Shown piece by piece: positions 24,064 through 35,852 of a DNA stretch of 64,000 bases (positions are counted from its first letter, which is position 1; each line of letters opens with the position of its first letter). The DNA is taken from contig OX359266.1 of assembly GCA_947179155.2 (NCBI GenBank), positions 14,894,098-14,958,097 on the forward strand, read 5' to 3'. The notes under the pieces were generated by a model. The model was not told where the DNA came from and searched no databases. It worked only from the letters and a program-made list of their open reading frames with translations. The DNA comes from Hedera helix. Taxonomy: Eukaryota; Streptophyta; Magnoliopsida; Apiales; Araliaceae. The position numbers were made by a program, and so were the translations under genes.

Positions 24064-24506
24064 TGTAATGTCCTAGAATTTTCACGTCATTATTAATTTA
24101 ATTTCTAATGAGTTAGTTTTACGAGGTTATTTAAATCTTTTTGTGTGATTAATTAATTACGTGATTAAATGATTATGTAATTAATTGCTAAAGTTAATTA
24201 AAGGGAGTCACTAATAATTTAATTATATTAGTGAACAAACCCTAAAATTTTAATATCAAAAGAATTGATAAGTTGTCCATGAATTAAATATTCAATTAAA
24301 TTGAATATAATGAGTTGATTAAATTTTGTACATTAATTAATATGATTATTAATTAATGTAAACAATGTGAAATATTAATAATAATATTTATTAGTCTATT
24401 TAGTAATTTAATACTAATGGGTTAGAGTATTTAATTATTTAGTCAATTCAATTATTTATTTAATCATGGATTAAGTAATTAATGTGTAATAAATTAAATA
24501 ACCAAT

Positions 24507-26523
24507 TGTAGACACCCAAATTTTGTACTTTTATACTAACCCTGACAGGAGGGCAAAATCATCACTTTATCCAACATGCGAAAAGGATGGTGGACCCCAA
24601 CACGAAGTCACCACAACAACTTACGGTCAAAGCCGCCACAACGAACAACGAGCATCAGGTTACTTGAGACAAGGCAAATAGCTGATCTAGAAAAACCTGA
24701 TTGGATTACCAAGGACGACGAATGGCCATTACGCTTACGGTAGTCAGGGGTCTCGCTCCCCGGTGAGGGAGCGGCTGCCCAGCTCGCCAGTGAGCTGACG
24801 ACGGTATAAGGGGGCAGCGCCCCTGGAAGCCAAGCACAAAGAGCAATTTATGTATCAAGTAACAGCCTTCCGAAATAATACAGCAAAAATGATGATTTAA
24901 GACTGCGTGACAGGAAAATCGAGAAAAGGAAGCCGGGCAGCCACAGATGCATCTGCGGCCAACGACAAGTTGCATTTTTCGGGGCTCGAGGAAACACACG
25001 GCAGTCGAGGCGGCGGCTCAGACGGCTACCGCAGGCAGCCGCAGATGCACCTGCAGCTGCCCCCAGTCAGCTATACAACGCCATTTTGATCGACCGAGAG
25101 AAAAAAGAGAGGAAGAAAAATAGAAAATCTAGAGAGAGAAAGCGAGGTCTTAGAGAGAGAAAGCCACGGGTTGGCCAAGAAAATAGGAGATTTGATTTTT
25201 TGTTGCTCAAATACTTAGTCAATTTTTACTTGATAGTGGAATATAAGGCATTTTCTTGACGTATTGCAAGGTGAAAAAAGGGTTTATTCTTGAAGTTTTA
25301 GCTTGTTTCATTATCATAATCTCTCGTTTTTTTTTGGGTCGTTTAAATGTAGTATTTAGTTGTATTATTGAGGATCCGTGGATTAGGAATTCTTAGTGAG
25401 GGTTCCGTCGGAACGAAATCTCCTCCTAATGTCCCGATGACATCCGTACGGTGATATGTACTTCATTGCGTTAATATGTAGTTCATAGCTTTTTTATTTG
25501 CAATTTTTGGTCCTAGTGGTATAGTAATAACTCTGGTGTTGTTAAGTTTTGCCTTGTATGGTCGTGTGGTGATTTTGGGGATTGTGAGCCTAGGAATGAG
25601 ATCCTCGTGATCAAATTCCGAAGATGGACAATTTTTGGTGTATGTAGTCACGACAATGGGTCATTTTTGTACATTTGTAAATATCGGGCCTTAAAACGGT
25701 ATCGAATCAAAATCGGGTTTAAGGCCCCATAATAGTGAAATCTGCGATTGAGGGCGTTTGGGGTTATTTGGATGGCTCACATGCCCATGAATAGTCTCAA
25801 CGCTATTTTAATGCTTGGTTTTCCCTTTTCAACACGAAAAAAGGATTTTGGAATGAAACGATGAAGCTTTTCATAAAATCAAGCAAACTAGGATATTAAA
25901 TCATCCGTAGGCTAAAATAAAACTGGAAGTATCGGACGAGCTCCATTCCTATTTGACGAAGGATTCGAAAACCTTATTTCACAAATGTCATCATTAAAGA
26001 TTTTGTTGGCAAAAAAAAATGAAAGCTTAAAGAATGAACTTTTCAAAATGAAACGAATCCTTCGTGCATAGGGTCAACGAGATTTTAGAAGTACTTTCGG
26101 AAATAAAGCATTCCAACGATTTTCATAGGCACACACACGCACACACACATTTTAGGATTTTAAAAAGGATAGGAAAATATCAAGATTGCGGTAACCGTGT
26201 TTCACGGAAGTCGGGGGGTGCCTAACACATTCCCCTCGCTTAAGCAAGCCCCCAAATTCTATGAATCTCGGTTTGCGGACCAATTAATTTGGAGTCACAT
26301 ATGAGCCACTGCGATTAAGAAAACAAAATTCGGATGAGTTGGTACATCCATTTCAAATATACCAACTGGCGACTCTGGTCAATTGGCTCATCATAAAATC
26401 GATCTTTCAAATCCCGTCGACACTCAAGCCGACCCTTTTCAAAATATCATCTTAAATACAAAGGCTAAAATTGGAAAGGGTAATCATTCTTATTAAAAGG
26501 AGACGATGTTCTTGGCGTCGACA
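24507..26523 (+). mobile_element. Solo LTR F (Tat/Ogre-like) in 5' LTR of A
   Basis: Starts TGTAGACACCC, ends GGCGTCGACA, duplication ccaat (24502-24506, 26524-26528). 2.0 kb. The 3' part has GGGGGTGCCTAACACATTCC and ACTGGCGACTCTGG, words I associate with LTR ends of the Tat/Ogre lineage of Ty3/gypsy; that assignment is from memory and moderate. GC-rich inverted repeats at 24750-24810 (CTCCCCGGTGAGGGAG; CAGCTCGCCAGTGAGCTG) and 24930-25070. The leader has AGAGAGAGAAAG repeats (25120-25165). No gene; frames near 24706-25089 are GC-island artefacts. Confidence 0.8.
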
Positions 26524-26652
26524 CCAATCATTAGGTTATATTTAATAGCTAGTGTTAAATTAAATGGACTTGACTAAAATAATAGTCCAAGTCATTTAAT
26601 AGGAGTCCAATGGATATTTATGGAGTATCCAATCATAAGCCATTAGGAAATT

Positions 26653-28085
26653 TGTTAGTTCCCAGTGACACAAAAGATATCTAGAAGGGTGGATTGAATA
26701 GATTCTTTAAAACTTTTTCTTTATATTGGTTTTAAGAAAAAATGAATTATTAATCAGATAGTTTAGCACAATGGAATATGATTTAGTTACCCCTTCTTTA
26801 AAACGTTAATGTAATAATTCAACAAGCAGATATAGCAGTTATAGCAGTTAATAAACACAAGATAAAAGACACCAGATTTTAAGTGGTTCTGAGTTCACAA
26901 GACTCCTACTTCACTGTTCTGCTCCTTGAGCAGCAAATTCACTAAGGATACTATTACAATTTTTGAATCACTAAGATTCCTTTAAGACTAGCAGTCTTGG
27001 AACTCTAGTTCACTAATAACTCTTCAAGTCCAGCAGACTTGGATACTCTAGTTCACTAAGAACTCTTATCGTGAGTAGTGATGGTTTTTGATGTGCTATT
27101 AAGTTACGTTTAGCATAAGTTTCTGAAAAACTCAGTAGCGAGGTGAGATTTTTTTTAGTTTGATATTTTTGAACTCTTGCGTATTTCTTTCTTTCTTGAG
27201 TAATGCTTTTTTTTTAATATTGAATCTGGGCTTCTCTTATAGAAGCTTTTCGTTTCTTCCCGTTTGAAATCTACTCTTCTCTTCAATTTATGTCTGTTAC
27301 CTCACAATGTAGAGCTGTTGAATATTATATTCATTTAGCTCATTAATGCTCTGATGAGGAATTAATTGACCTTCAAATACTGTCCAAAAAGGTGTTTCCT
27401 TTTTCCTTGGGACAAGACATGACAGTCGTAGGTTTCTACCAACTTTCATAGAGTCGTTTGGTCCTCCATAGAAATATAACTGATAGGACACCACCTTCTG
27501 ACTTTACTTCCTTAAAAGACTTCTCTCTGTTGTATTGTATGCTTTGGTCACTCCTCTGATATTTCTGACTTTAGGCTCTTTGCAGAGGTTTATCTGACAC
27601 ATTGATGTAGATTATTCTTCTTGATAAAGTTGCTTCTGTCTTATAGAACAAGAGAAGAGTCATCAGAACTTTTAGGTTTTTGATCGTAGTGTTTCTTACA
27701 TGACTCTTGTTTGCGTAATTCTACGATAGAGTTTTACTCTATGCCTACTCTGTTAATCGTAGAGTCTGTTCTACGCTTGGGCTTCTTCCTTGATCGTAGA
27801 GTCCACTCTACGAACAGACTTATTCGATGAGTCTTCTTTGTGCCAAGTCGTAGAGTCCACTCTACGAACAGACTGAATCGTTCAGTCTTCTTTGCTTGGA
27901 GTCATAGAGTCCATTCTACGATCAGACAAACTAAACAGATATAGCACAAGATCAACCTAACAGTTTTGATCTTTTCTAACTAAGTCTTTGTACATCATAA
28001 ACAACCAAATAACTTTACAACTCTACTATTGAATGCATTTAGCACCTTAGATCTTATCATCAAATTAAACATACAATGATCAACA
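26653..28085 (-). mobile_element. Solo LTR G (SIRE-like copia), minus orientation, in 5' LTR of A
   Basis: Absent from the 3' LTR of A. Read on the minus strand it starts TGTTGATCATTG and ends CACTGGGAACTAACA, and just before that end has TTCAATCCACCCTTCTAG. This matches the LTR end of Q (TTCAACCCC...TTCTAGATC...CTGGGAACAACA, 63607-63663). Flanks are AAATT and AATTT, an imperfect or slipped duplication. Contains two tandem 60-bp-scale repeats: CTCTAGTTCACTAAgAACTC units (27000-27070) and CGTAGAGTCCACTCTACG units (27735-27925). Confidence 0.75.
27735..27930. repeat. Tandem palindromic TCGTAGAGTCCACTCTACGA units in G
   Basis: Three units of about 62 bp (27735-27800 weaker, 27795-27855, 27849-27920). 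Each has an 18-20 bp near-perfect palindrome CGTAGAGTCCACTCTACG followed by AACAGACT..TCG and CAGTCTTCTTTG. Confidence 0.75.
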
Positions 28086-29989
28086 AATTTAACGTGTAGT
28101 TATTTAATTAAGTAAAGCTAGCATGTTTGGACTTTCAATTTTGGACAAAAGACCCCAGGTTTGTCGTGGGTGTGAGAGAGAGGGAATTGAATGGATTTCT
28201 TCTAGTTGTTTAATTTATTGTTTATTTGAATTCTGGAAGTTCTCTAGCTATCATTTTCTCCATTAAACTAATAAAGGACAACAATGATAGTGGATTTGGT
28301 AGTGAGGTGTTGACTGCTAAGTTCAAGGTGTAAGGAAAGCTACGTGCTTTTTGGTTTCTATTTAATTAACAGGATTGCTTGCATGGGTTAACGAAGAAGT
28401 ACTCCTTCTATATTATTAAATCATATTGGACAATTGAACTAAAGTAGCACTTTTGGGACAAAGCCTTTCTTTTCAGAGAGAGGGTGTCGTGTATGATTAT
28501 GGAGAGAGGGAGTACTAGCCTTTGTTTCCTTTAATAAATTAATAGGTCCAAATGGGAATTAAATGCTTAAGCATTATAACCAATTAATGTAATTAAATAA
28601 AATTCAAAAGTTACCCATTATTGCACCTTCTTTTTAGTTGAATAGAGAGAGAGGGTGGCTTGTGGGGATTTTCAAAAAATTCATTTTAATTAAGAAGGTT
28701 GCTTGTTAGTACATATTGTTGTCATTTATTCACCAACTTAGTCCTTAAACTAGTTGCTTGTGCAAGTCTCCAAGTTAGCTTTATAATAGCCTAGGAGTAT
28801 AGATATATGTGTGTATCTATACATTCTTACAATTATACTTTCCTTTGTTGTTGGGGAGTTGGTCATTTTATTCTAAGTGTTGAGAAATTGAGAGAGAGCA
28901 ACCAAAAGGGTGTTAGGCAATTTAAGAGCAAAATATTATGAGAGATGTAAGGAAGGAAGGGGATCCGACCATCACAAAGGAAAGGAGGAGCTTAGCTAGT
29001 AGTGTTCATGCACTACACCACCTACTTTGGGATAAGGAGGAAAATAGCCACCAAATCTAGGTATAAATCTTTATTTCTTTTAAAACCCTAGTTTTACGTT
29101 TTCTTTCCATTTTATGTTAAAAATATTAACATAATGATTTGTATAATTAAAATCATGCTATGCATGTTTATATAGGTTATCATGAGTTTAACTTATATTT
29201 TATAAGCTTTAATGTTGGAAAACATGTTCAAACTTTAAAAATCAAGTTTACCAGAAAATCCAAAATTGGATAGTCCGCTCCCAGAGTTACTGTTCACGAT
29301 CCGTAAATCAAATTTGTGATCCGTCAACTCTGGGAGACAGAAATTTTAAATATGAAGATCCTCCAACTTGATTGACCCAAATCCGATTTAAAATGAGAAA
29401 GTTATGATTTTTCTACCAAAAACACCTATGGTGAGAAGACTGTGCGAGGCAGCCCGCTTCCCGGAATTATTGTTCATAATTCGTGAGTCATAATCATGAT
29501 CCATCAACTTTGGGTGATAGAACTCTTCGATACGAGGATTTTTCAAGTGGATTGACCTAAATCCGAGTTAAAGCGAGTGAGATATGTTTTTTTTTAAAAG
29601 GACCCCGCTGTTGGAGGCTGTGCACAACAGCCGGCTGTTTGGCCATTTTGAGTGGCCAAAACAGATTCAAATAAGTGTTCCGATAATCAAAAATTGTAGT
29701 TCGAGAAGTTACGAAGCTAACGAGCCAGACTAGAGGTTAATCCGAGTTGTAGAACTCAAGATAATACGCGTTTGCAATCGGGACCCCTAAACTGTCCAGA
29801 AAATCCGCGAATTTTGCAACATTTAAATTCATTTAATCATTAAAAATCCTAGTTAATTAAATTTTTAGTGCATGTTAATGGATGTTCAACTAATTAAGTA
29901 ATGTTTGAGTGTATTCAATCATTTATATATTATTTAAGTAGCATTAAGTAATAAGTAATTATAGTTAGTGTTGTTAAACTAACAATTGA

Positions 29990-30480
29990 GATTAAAAAAT
30001 TGGTAAAGTTAAATAATAATTAAAGAGTATTTGAGTAAATAAGTTAATTATTTATTTAATTGAGAATTAAATAATAAATAAAGATAATTGAGCATTAATC
30101 ATTATGTGATTAGTATTAAATAATGATAAAATGGAATTTAAGTTAATTACTTATTTTTAAGGATAAATAAATTGATTATTATTTAACCTTAAATAATAAT
30201 TAAAGTAAAATAAATAAATAATTAATTTAATTATTATTTAATTTCTTTAAATTAAATAATAAGTAAGGATAATTACGTAATTAATTATCATTTAATTAAA
30301 ATTAAATAACAATTAAGGGAGATTAAAGTTATGACAATATTATTATTTAATTATTATTAAATAATAAATACCATTAGTTATTATTGAGTAATAACTAAAG
30401 ATGATTAATTTCTATTTAGTTAAGACTAAATAGCAATTAAAGAGAGATTGAGGTAATAAAGTAAATTGATTTATTTATGC
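29990..30480. repeat. AT-rich hairpin array in 5' LTR of A
   Basis: About seven to eight imperfect palindromes of 55-70 bp such as ATTTATTTAATTGAGAATTAAATAATAAAT, separated by short AAAG or GGAT spacers. Homologous to 42190-42740 and to 17030-17580 (inverted). Confidence 0.75.
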
Positions 30481-31738
30481 ATTAATTAAACAATTAAAAT
30501 AAATTATTTATGGGATCAATAAGTGTTTAACACTTAAGGAAAAGTACTCTTAACTTATTAAATCATTAATCTAAGTTTATTTAGGTGTCTATAGGGTTAA
30601 CGATAGCATATAGAATGATGTGAATTATGTGTTAGACTTATTTGCTAGATAAGCTTCTAATAAGCATACAAACGTACTAGTAAACATAGCACTAATAGTT
30701 AGACCGACTTTATCAATGTTAGGTCCTTCAAAGCCAGTTAGTTAAAGCTAGTTCATTTCGTAGCTGAGCATACAGGCAAGTTCCCTTTTATCCGAACTTT
30801 ACTTTGTACAAAATATTCATTGAAGCTTGAACTATAATTCCAAGCATGTTTTAAGTTGTTTAATTACTTTATAATTATTTCACATCGATATTATTGTGAT
30901 TCACACTTTGTGCATTTGAGCCAGTACAGTCATTGACTTGTAACTTATTGAAAGTTCCATTGTTTAAAGAACTACTTAAAAATTAGTCTGAGTCATTGTT
31001 CGGCTATACATTCACGCTAAGGATTTTAAAAGCTATCCAAACCATTGGAGGGTGCGAATTCTTGGACTGTTATGAACACCCCTCTATTATAGGGGAGTAC
31101 CCCGTATCTAATATCATATACAAAACACGAAAATTAAATGTTATGCATACACATAGTGTACAAGAGGTTGATCCCCTCAAGTACGTATTTCTGATAGTAA
31201 CTATTGGGTCAATTAGTTGTTGACTCCAGTGGAAATTTATAGTTCATAGTCTATTTTACTATCTTGATTTTAAAAACAAATTATTATTCTTTCTTATGTT
31301 ATTAATATTGTTGAATTATTTCAGTTATTCCTTTCATTCATGATATATTATCTCTCGTTGTTATTTAAACTTGTTGAGCAAACTAGTTGCTCACCCTTGC
31401 TATATCATGAACTCTAATATAGTTAAACCCGAGTCATTTGGAAAGGACAAGGGTAAAGGAAGGCTGAAGTGATATACTTCAAGAGGCAGTCTTAGTTTAT
31501 TTGTCTAGCTAAATTACTTGTTATGTAATGTAAAACCCTAAGTACTTTATTAAGGGTATTTGTGTACTTTTGTTGTAGGGTTACTGTATCTTAGGACTAG
31601 TAACACCTTTTGCATAAACAACGTATGTTTATTATTCCGCATTTAGTTATTGTATGTTGTTTAATGGTGAATGTTTGTATTGGATCGTGATGACTAGATT
31701 CAGGTGATTAAGACCTGAATTTGGGGGGCGTCACAGGT

Positions 31739-31750
31739 TGGTATCAGAGT
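31739..31750 (+). other. Primer binding site of A (tRNA-Met type)
   Basis: TGGTATCAGAGT three bases after the LTR end at 31735. TGGTATCAGAGC is the complement of the 3' end of plant initiator tRNA-Met, the usual primer in this clade. Confidence 0.9.
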
Positions 31751-31969
31751 TGTAGGTTATAAACGTTAGGATTACGAAACCTAGGTTATAACCTTAGTAG
31801 TAAACTCGTATTCAGTGTTAGGAGATACATCGGGGAGATTTATCATATGTGGTTTTGATGAATTGGGGAATTCATCGAGTTCACTCGTACCCAATGAAAT
31901 ATAATTTCATTTCTTCAATGAATATATTTTTTTGCTTTACTGATTTTGGGTTTTCTGTTGTGCGGTAGG

Positions 31970-32902
31970 ATGGCTATAGGCTAGACGAGCGGAGCTCGAA
32001 AAGACGAGGTATTCATTGACATATCAGTGGATACCCAGCAGTTGGTGGGATATGCACCCGTTGCACTAGTATCACCAGTAGGAGAGTCTGACCTAGAGGA
32101 GGACGATAGTATGGATACCGCAGAGCCTGTCAGAGGCAGGGTTATGAGGTCCGACAGTCAAGACCATGAGGCTGAGTCTGAGGATGACCCCGCTTGGGGC
32201 GAAGAGTCCGGGGAGAACCAGACGGAGATGGAGGTTAAGGGAGCTGCACAGGAGGTACCTGCGGAGGGATCTCCTGTCTGCCATCATTTTCAAACTGATT
32301 TACTCATGGAGTACGCCAGTCGTATTGAGGATCTAGAGCAGATTATTGAGCAACGGGACGCCTGTGTTGCTCACCTGGAGGAACAGAACGCCGTCCATCA
32401 GCAAATGGAAAATGTGTATAGAGATGAGGCATACCAGACAGAGATGGATGTGGCTGATCTGCAGGCTAAGGTTCAACAATTAGAGCAGGTTACACCACAG
32501 TTGGGTCCTACTGTGCAGCAACTTATGATCCAGAATAGTCAGTTGAGGCAGACTGTGGAGAGATTGGATGCTAAGGAGGTGGAGCGTCAGGCAGTGCTTC
32601 AGGCCACCTGGGCCGAGCTTGACCGTGAAAGGGCAGACCGAATTCGAGTTCAGGAGGCTTGTTGTAGTGCTGCTATTAGAGTGGGCAGTCTGGAGAGGGA
32701 GAACCATGTTGGATCCGCTAGGATCGACACTTTAGAATATTCCTTGGACACTTCGTTTGATCGATTGAGGCATTGTGTTATGAGGTACTCTAGGGAGGCA
32801 GGTAATAGCCGACGTTGGATTCGTTGCTGTACAGTGGATAAGTTGGCCCAACAGGCTTTTCACAAGGCTGTTTGCAGGATGGTTCACCGCTATAGGCGGT
32901 GA
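31970..32902 (+). CDS. Extra coiled-coil ORF between primer site and gag of A
   Basis: I do not recognise a family. An ATG at 31970 opens a frame of 311 codons ending TGA at 32900-32902, broken only by TAG at codon 5 (31982-31984). The next ATG in frame is 32111, leaving 263 codons with no break. The N-terminal third is acidic (ESDLEEDDSMDTAEP, AESEDDPAWGEESGE). From about residue 115 to 250 it is a heptad-rich coiled coil (SRIEDLEQIIEQRDACVAHL, VQQLEQVTPQLG, SQLRQTVERLDAKE). The C-terminus is basic and Cys/Arg-rich (RRWIRCCTV, HRYRR). No signal peptide or membrane segment is seen. The position resembles the extra ORF upstream of gag in Ogre elements, but no similarity is claimed. A GTG at 32027 also opens the frame but is not a credible plant start. 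It stays open although the following gag-pol is heavily broken. Confidence 0.7.
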
Positions 32903-33298
32903 TTTGTTGTTATTTTATTTGTACCTAATAGTAGTGAGTCCCACCTTTTGTTTCTAGTAGGGACGGTTCAGCTGTTGTAAATCCTTATGTTTTTTATGTA
33001 TGCATAGGATGTCAGTTAGACCCCAACTTTTGTTCTGTTAGAGGGGTAGATGGTAGTGAATCCTCACTTTTTATTCATTGGAGGATAGTTAATGATATGC
33101 AACTTGTGCCTTGAGCGTTTATAGAAGTATGTCATTTGTTGAGTCTGTACTAAAACATTGGTATATGAATATAAATGCAATTATTTCTTTGTTTAAATCA
33201 AATGTGCTTGATATATAGTTTTAACTTTAACTGTTAATTTGGTTAACATAATGCGAAGAATTATAAGCGTAAGTCTAAGATTTGCTCTTTAGCAGAAT
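32903..33298 (+). other. Leader between the extra ORF and gag of A
   Basis: No coding content. Pyrimidine- and AT-rich, with repeated GTGAATCC/GTGAGTCCCACCTTTTGTT-like phrases at about 32935-32955, 33010-33030 and 33055-33075 (three diverged copies). It could hold processing or packaging signals; nothing specific is visible. Confidence 0.45.
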
Positions 33299-34330
33299 AT
33301 GCCGCCAAGAGGTAGACCACGCAATCAACGTGTCGTAGAGTCAGAAAGTGAGGCTGGGGATCAACCCAATCCTATGAGGATGTTTACGGAGATGCTGGCG
33401 AAAGCCATGCAAGCTAGACCCCCACTAGTGGTAGTACAACCAGCATCGCAGCCAGCGCTACACTTGGCAAATTTTAAGGATTTCAAACTGGTTGGAACAC
33501 CGAAGTTCAAGGGAACTCTAAACCCGATCGAGGCATAGACTTGGATCGAGAAAATTAAGAAGGTGTTTGAGGTCGCTAGGGTGGCCGAAGAATAGAAGAC
33601 TAGTTTCACCACCTTCATGATGAAGGAGGAGGCGAACTACTGGTGGAGGGTCAACAAGGGTCGTGCGGGAGAAGGCATTATTACTTGGGAACGCTTTAAG
33701 GAAATGTTTCTATAGAACTACTTCCCGAAAAGCATGTAACAAGAAAATGGAGGTGAAATTCCTCGAGTTAAAATAGGGAAACATGTCTGTGGCCGAGTAT
33801 GCGGCCATGTTCAATGAGTTGGCAAGGTTTGCAACTCATCAAGTTGATACTGAGGCTAGGAAAGCTCGAAAGTTTGAGCTGGTACTGTAGCCGTGGGTAT
33901 ACCGTTCTGTAGCGGTATTAAAGATTAAGAGTTTTGCAGAATTGTTGGAAAGGGCAATCATTGCAGAAGGTGGCAGTAAGGCCCTAGCTAAATTTAACCA
34001 GGACAAGAAGAAAGGCCAGGAGGGCCAGAAAGCAGGGAGTAGTGGAGGCAGCAACCCGCACAAAAGGAAATGGAACGAGAGTCAATCATCCAGAGGTAAC
34101 AAGTCCGTAGGAGTGGCTAAGAAAGTTGCCAGATGCAACAATTGTGGTAAGAACCACACGAGCGAATGCATGAAGGGCAAGAGTGTTTACTATAGCTGCG
34201 GGCAGCCAGGGTACAGGGCCCCATAATGCCCGAAGAAGATGCAAGAAGGGTGTTTCTCCTGTGGAGCACCTGATCACCGAACCAGGGACTGCCCGAAAAG
34301 GAAGGGCGACGTTGGGAGTGGCAACAGAGG
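33299..34330 (+). pseudogene. Gag of A (capsid and zinc-knuckle region), broken
   Basis: Structural protein that would package element RNA. Start chosen at MPPRGRPRNQ (33299), a typical chromovirus gag start. Then comes the gag core with FKGTLNPIEA, TWIEKIKKVF, YWWRVNKGRAG and SVAEYAAMFNELARF. Cys-His boxes follow: CNNCGKNHTSEC (about 34136) with a shortened spacing, a degraded CGQPGYRAP, then CFSCGAPDHRTRDC (34251-34292) with the canonical CX2CX4HX4C spacing. In-frame stops occur at 33536-33538 (TAG), 33593-33595 (TAG), 33713-33715 (TAG), in the following frame near 33770 and 33886, and 34224-34226 (TAA). A frameshift lies near 33735. Continuous with pol, as in single-ORF chromoviruses. Confidence 0.85.
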
Positions 34331-34399
34331 CAATAACAACAACAGGCTGAACATTGGAGGGTCAGCTAGCCAAGCTAACCGACCCACAGCGCGCACCTT

Positions 34400-34960
34400 C
34401 AACATGACTGCACAGGATGCAGTCGACTCCAAGGATGTGGTGTCAGGTATCATCCCGATCAATGATATTAATGCATATGTATTGTTTGATTTGGGTGCTA
34501 CTTGCTCATTTGTTTCTGAAGATTTTGCTAAGAGATTAGACTTACCTTAAGAAAAGTTAGAACACCCTATGATCGTAGAAGTAGCAAACAAAGAAATCAT
34601 TCTCGTATACTGCATTCATAGGAACTATTGTGCTAAATTGCGAGCGTTTAAACTTAACGTGGATTTGATACCGATTCGTCTAAGGGAGTTCGACGTAATC
34701 CTAGGGATGGATTGGCTATCGAGTCACGGAGCAGTTATTGATTGTGAGAAGAAGTGTGTACACCTAAAGAACTCGGAACAAGTCGAAGGTGATATTTTAC
34801 AGTAGTAAATCGCCGAGACAATCAAGTTGTCTGACGATGATCCAAGCACGAAAGTTGCTTAGGAAAGGGTGCGTAGGTTATTTGGCTCATGTGGTCAATA
34901 CTCGACGAGTCGAGGGCGAACTGAGTCAAATACATATCGTACGAGAATTCACCGATGTTT
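34400..34960 (+). pseudogene. Protease region of A, active site altered
   Basis: Aspartic protease domain. The active-site motif in this family is D-S/T-G-A; here it is VLFDLGATCSFVS, with Leu (TTG, 34491-34493) in place of Ser, a single C-to-T change from TCG. Followed by FDVILGMDWLSSHGAVIDC, the conserved C-terminal part. A stop (TAA, 34548-34550) falls after DLP, and frameshifts near 34790 and 34960 move the reading to another frame and back. Would have cleaved the gag-pol polyprotein. Confidence 0.85.
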
Positions 34961-35850
34961 CCCAGATGAGATTTCGGGATTACCGCAGGACAAAGAAGTG
35001 GAGTTTGTTATTGATTTGGTGTCGGGGACCCCACCGATATCGAAGGCGCCGTACCGTATGGCATCGGTGGAAATGAAAGAATTGATGGTTCAGTTGCAGG
35101 AATTGCTGGATAAAGGTTATATCAGACCAAGCGTGTCACCGTGGGGAGTGTCGGTTCTGTTTGTAAAGAAGAACGATGGTTCGATGAGGCTTTGTATTGA
35201 CTACAGGGAGTTGAACAATGTCACCATTAAGAACAGGTATCCGCTGCCCAGAATTGTCGATCTGTTTGATCAACTTAAGGGAGAGAAATACTTTTCGAAG
35301 ATAGATTTGAGGATGGGTTATCATCAACTGAAGGTGAGGGTGGAGGATATTCCGAAGACGGCATTCAGAACTCGTTATGGACATTTCGAGTTTCTGGTAA
35401 TGCCATTTGAACTGACGACTGCACCAGCGGCATTCATGGATATGATGAACATAGTGTTCAAGTAATACTTGGACAAGTTCGTGGTCGTATTCATCGATGA
35501 CATATTGGTGTATTCGAAGACGGAGGAAGAACACGTTGAACATCTGAGGAATGCTTTGGAGTCATTAAGAAGAGAGAAGTTGTACACGAAGTTTTCAAAG
35601 TGTGAATTTTAGTTGTAGAGGGTGTAGTTTCTAGGTCATGTTATTAACAAGGACGGTGTTTCGGTGGATCCAGCGAAGGTGGATGTAGTTATCAATTGGG
35701 AGCTGCCGAAGACACCAACCGAAATTAGGAGTTTCTTAGGGTTAGCGGGATACTATCGAAGATTCATCCAGGATTTCTCGAAGATAGCATCACCGTTAAC
35801 CAATCTTACCCGGAAGACGGTGAAGTTTGTTTGGACGGAGAAGTGCGAAT
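34961..35850 (+). pseudogene. Reverse transcriptase of A, broken
   Basis: RT with PDEISGLPQDKEVEF at the start, LCIDYRELNNVTIKNRYPLP, TRYGHFEFLVMPF, catalytic FIDD (35490-35501) ILVYSK, then GLAGYYRRFIQDFSKIASPL of the connection. The active site is intact. Stops at 35463-35465 (TAA), 35610-35612, 35616-35618 and 35625-35627 (TAG) all fall where copy E has sense codons: Gln, Trp, Gln and Gln. The stop at 35850-35852 ends this section. Confidence 0.9.
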
Positions 35851-35852
35851 AA

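Larger units (their letters stand above)
24064..31735 (+). repeat. 5' LTR of A (with F and G nested)
   Basis: Net length about 4.2 kb. Blocks: 24064-24506, then F, 26529-26652, then G, 28091-31735. It contains a leader-like GA-rich stretch near 28880-28980, a GC-richer block with CTGTGCGAGGCAGCCCGC (about 29441) and GCTGTGCACAACAGCCGGC (29616), the AT-rich hairpin array (29990-30480) and TTGCTCACCCTTGCTATATC (about 31388). It ends GGGGGGCGTCACA at 31735. Stretches without a gene here hold only LTR sequence. Confidence 0.9.

Noticed and set aside
24706..25089. Frames in both directions in a GC-rich stretch
   Set aside because: GC islands lack stops by composition. The region is within solo LTR F and shows no conserved motifs.
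31739..31750. tRNA gene fragment
   Set aside because: It only matches the 3' end of tRNA-Met and sits right after an LTR: a primer binding site. The same holds for 48421-48438 and 63665-63680.
32027..32035. GTG start for the coiled-coil ORF
   Set aside because: Plants do not normally start at GTG; the frame extends upstream to ATG 31970 with one stop, and ATG 32111 lies downstream.
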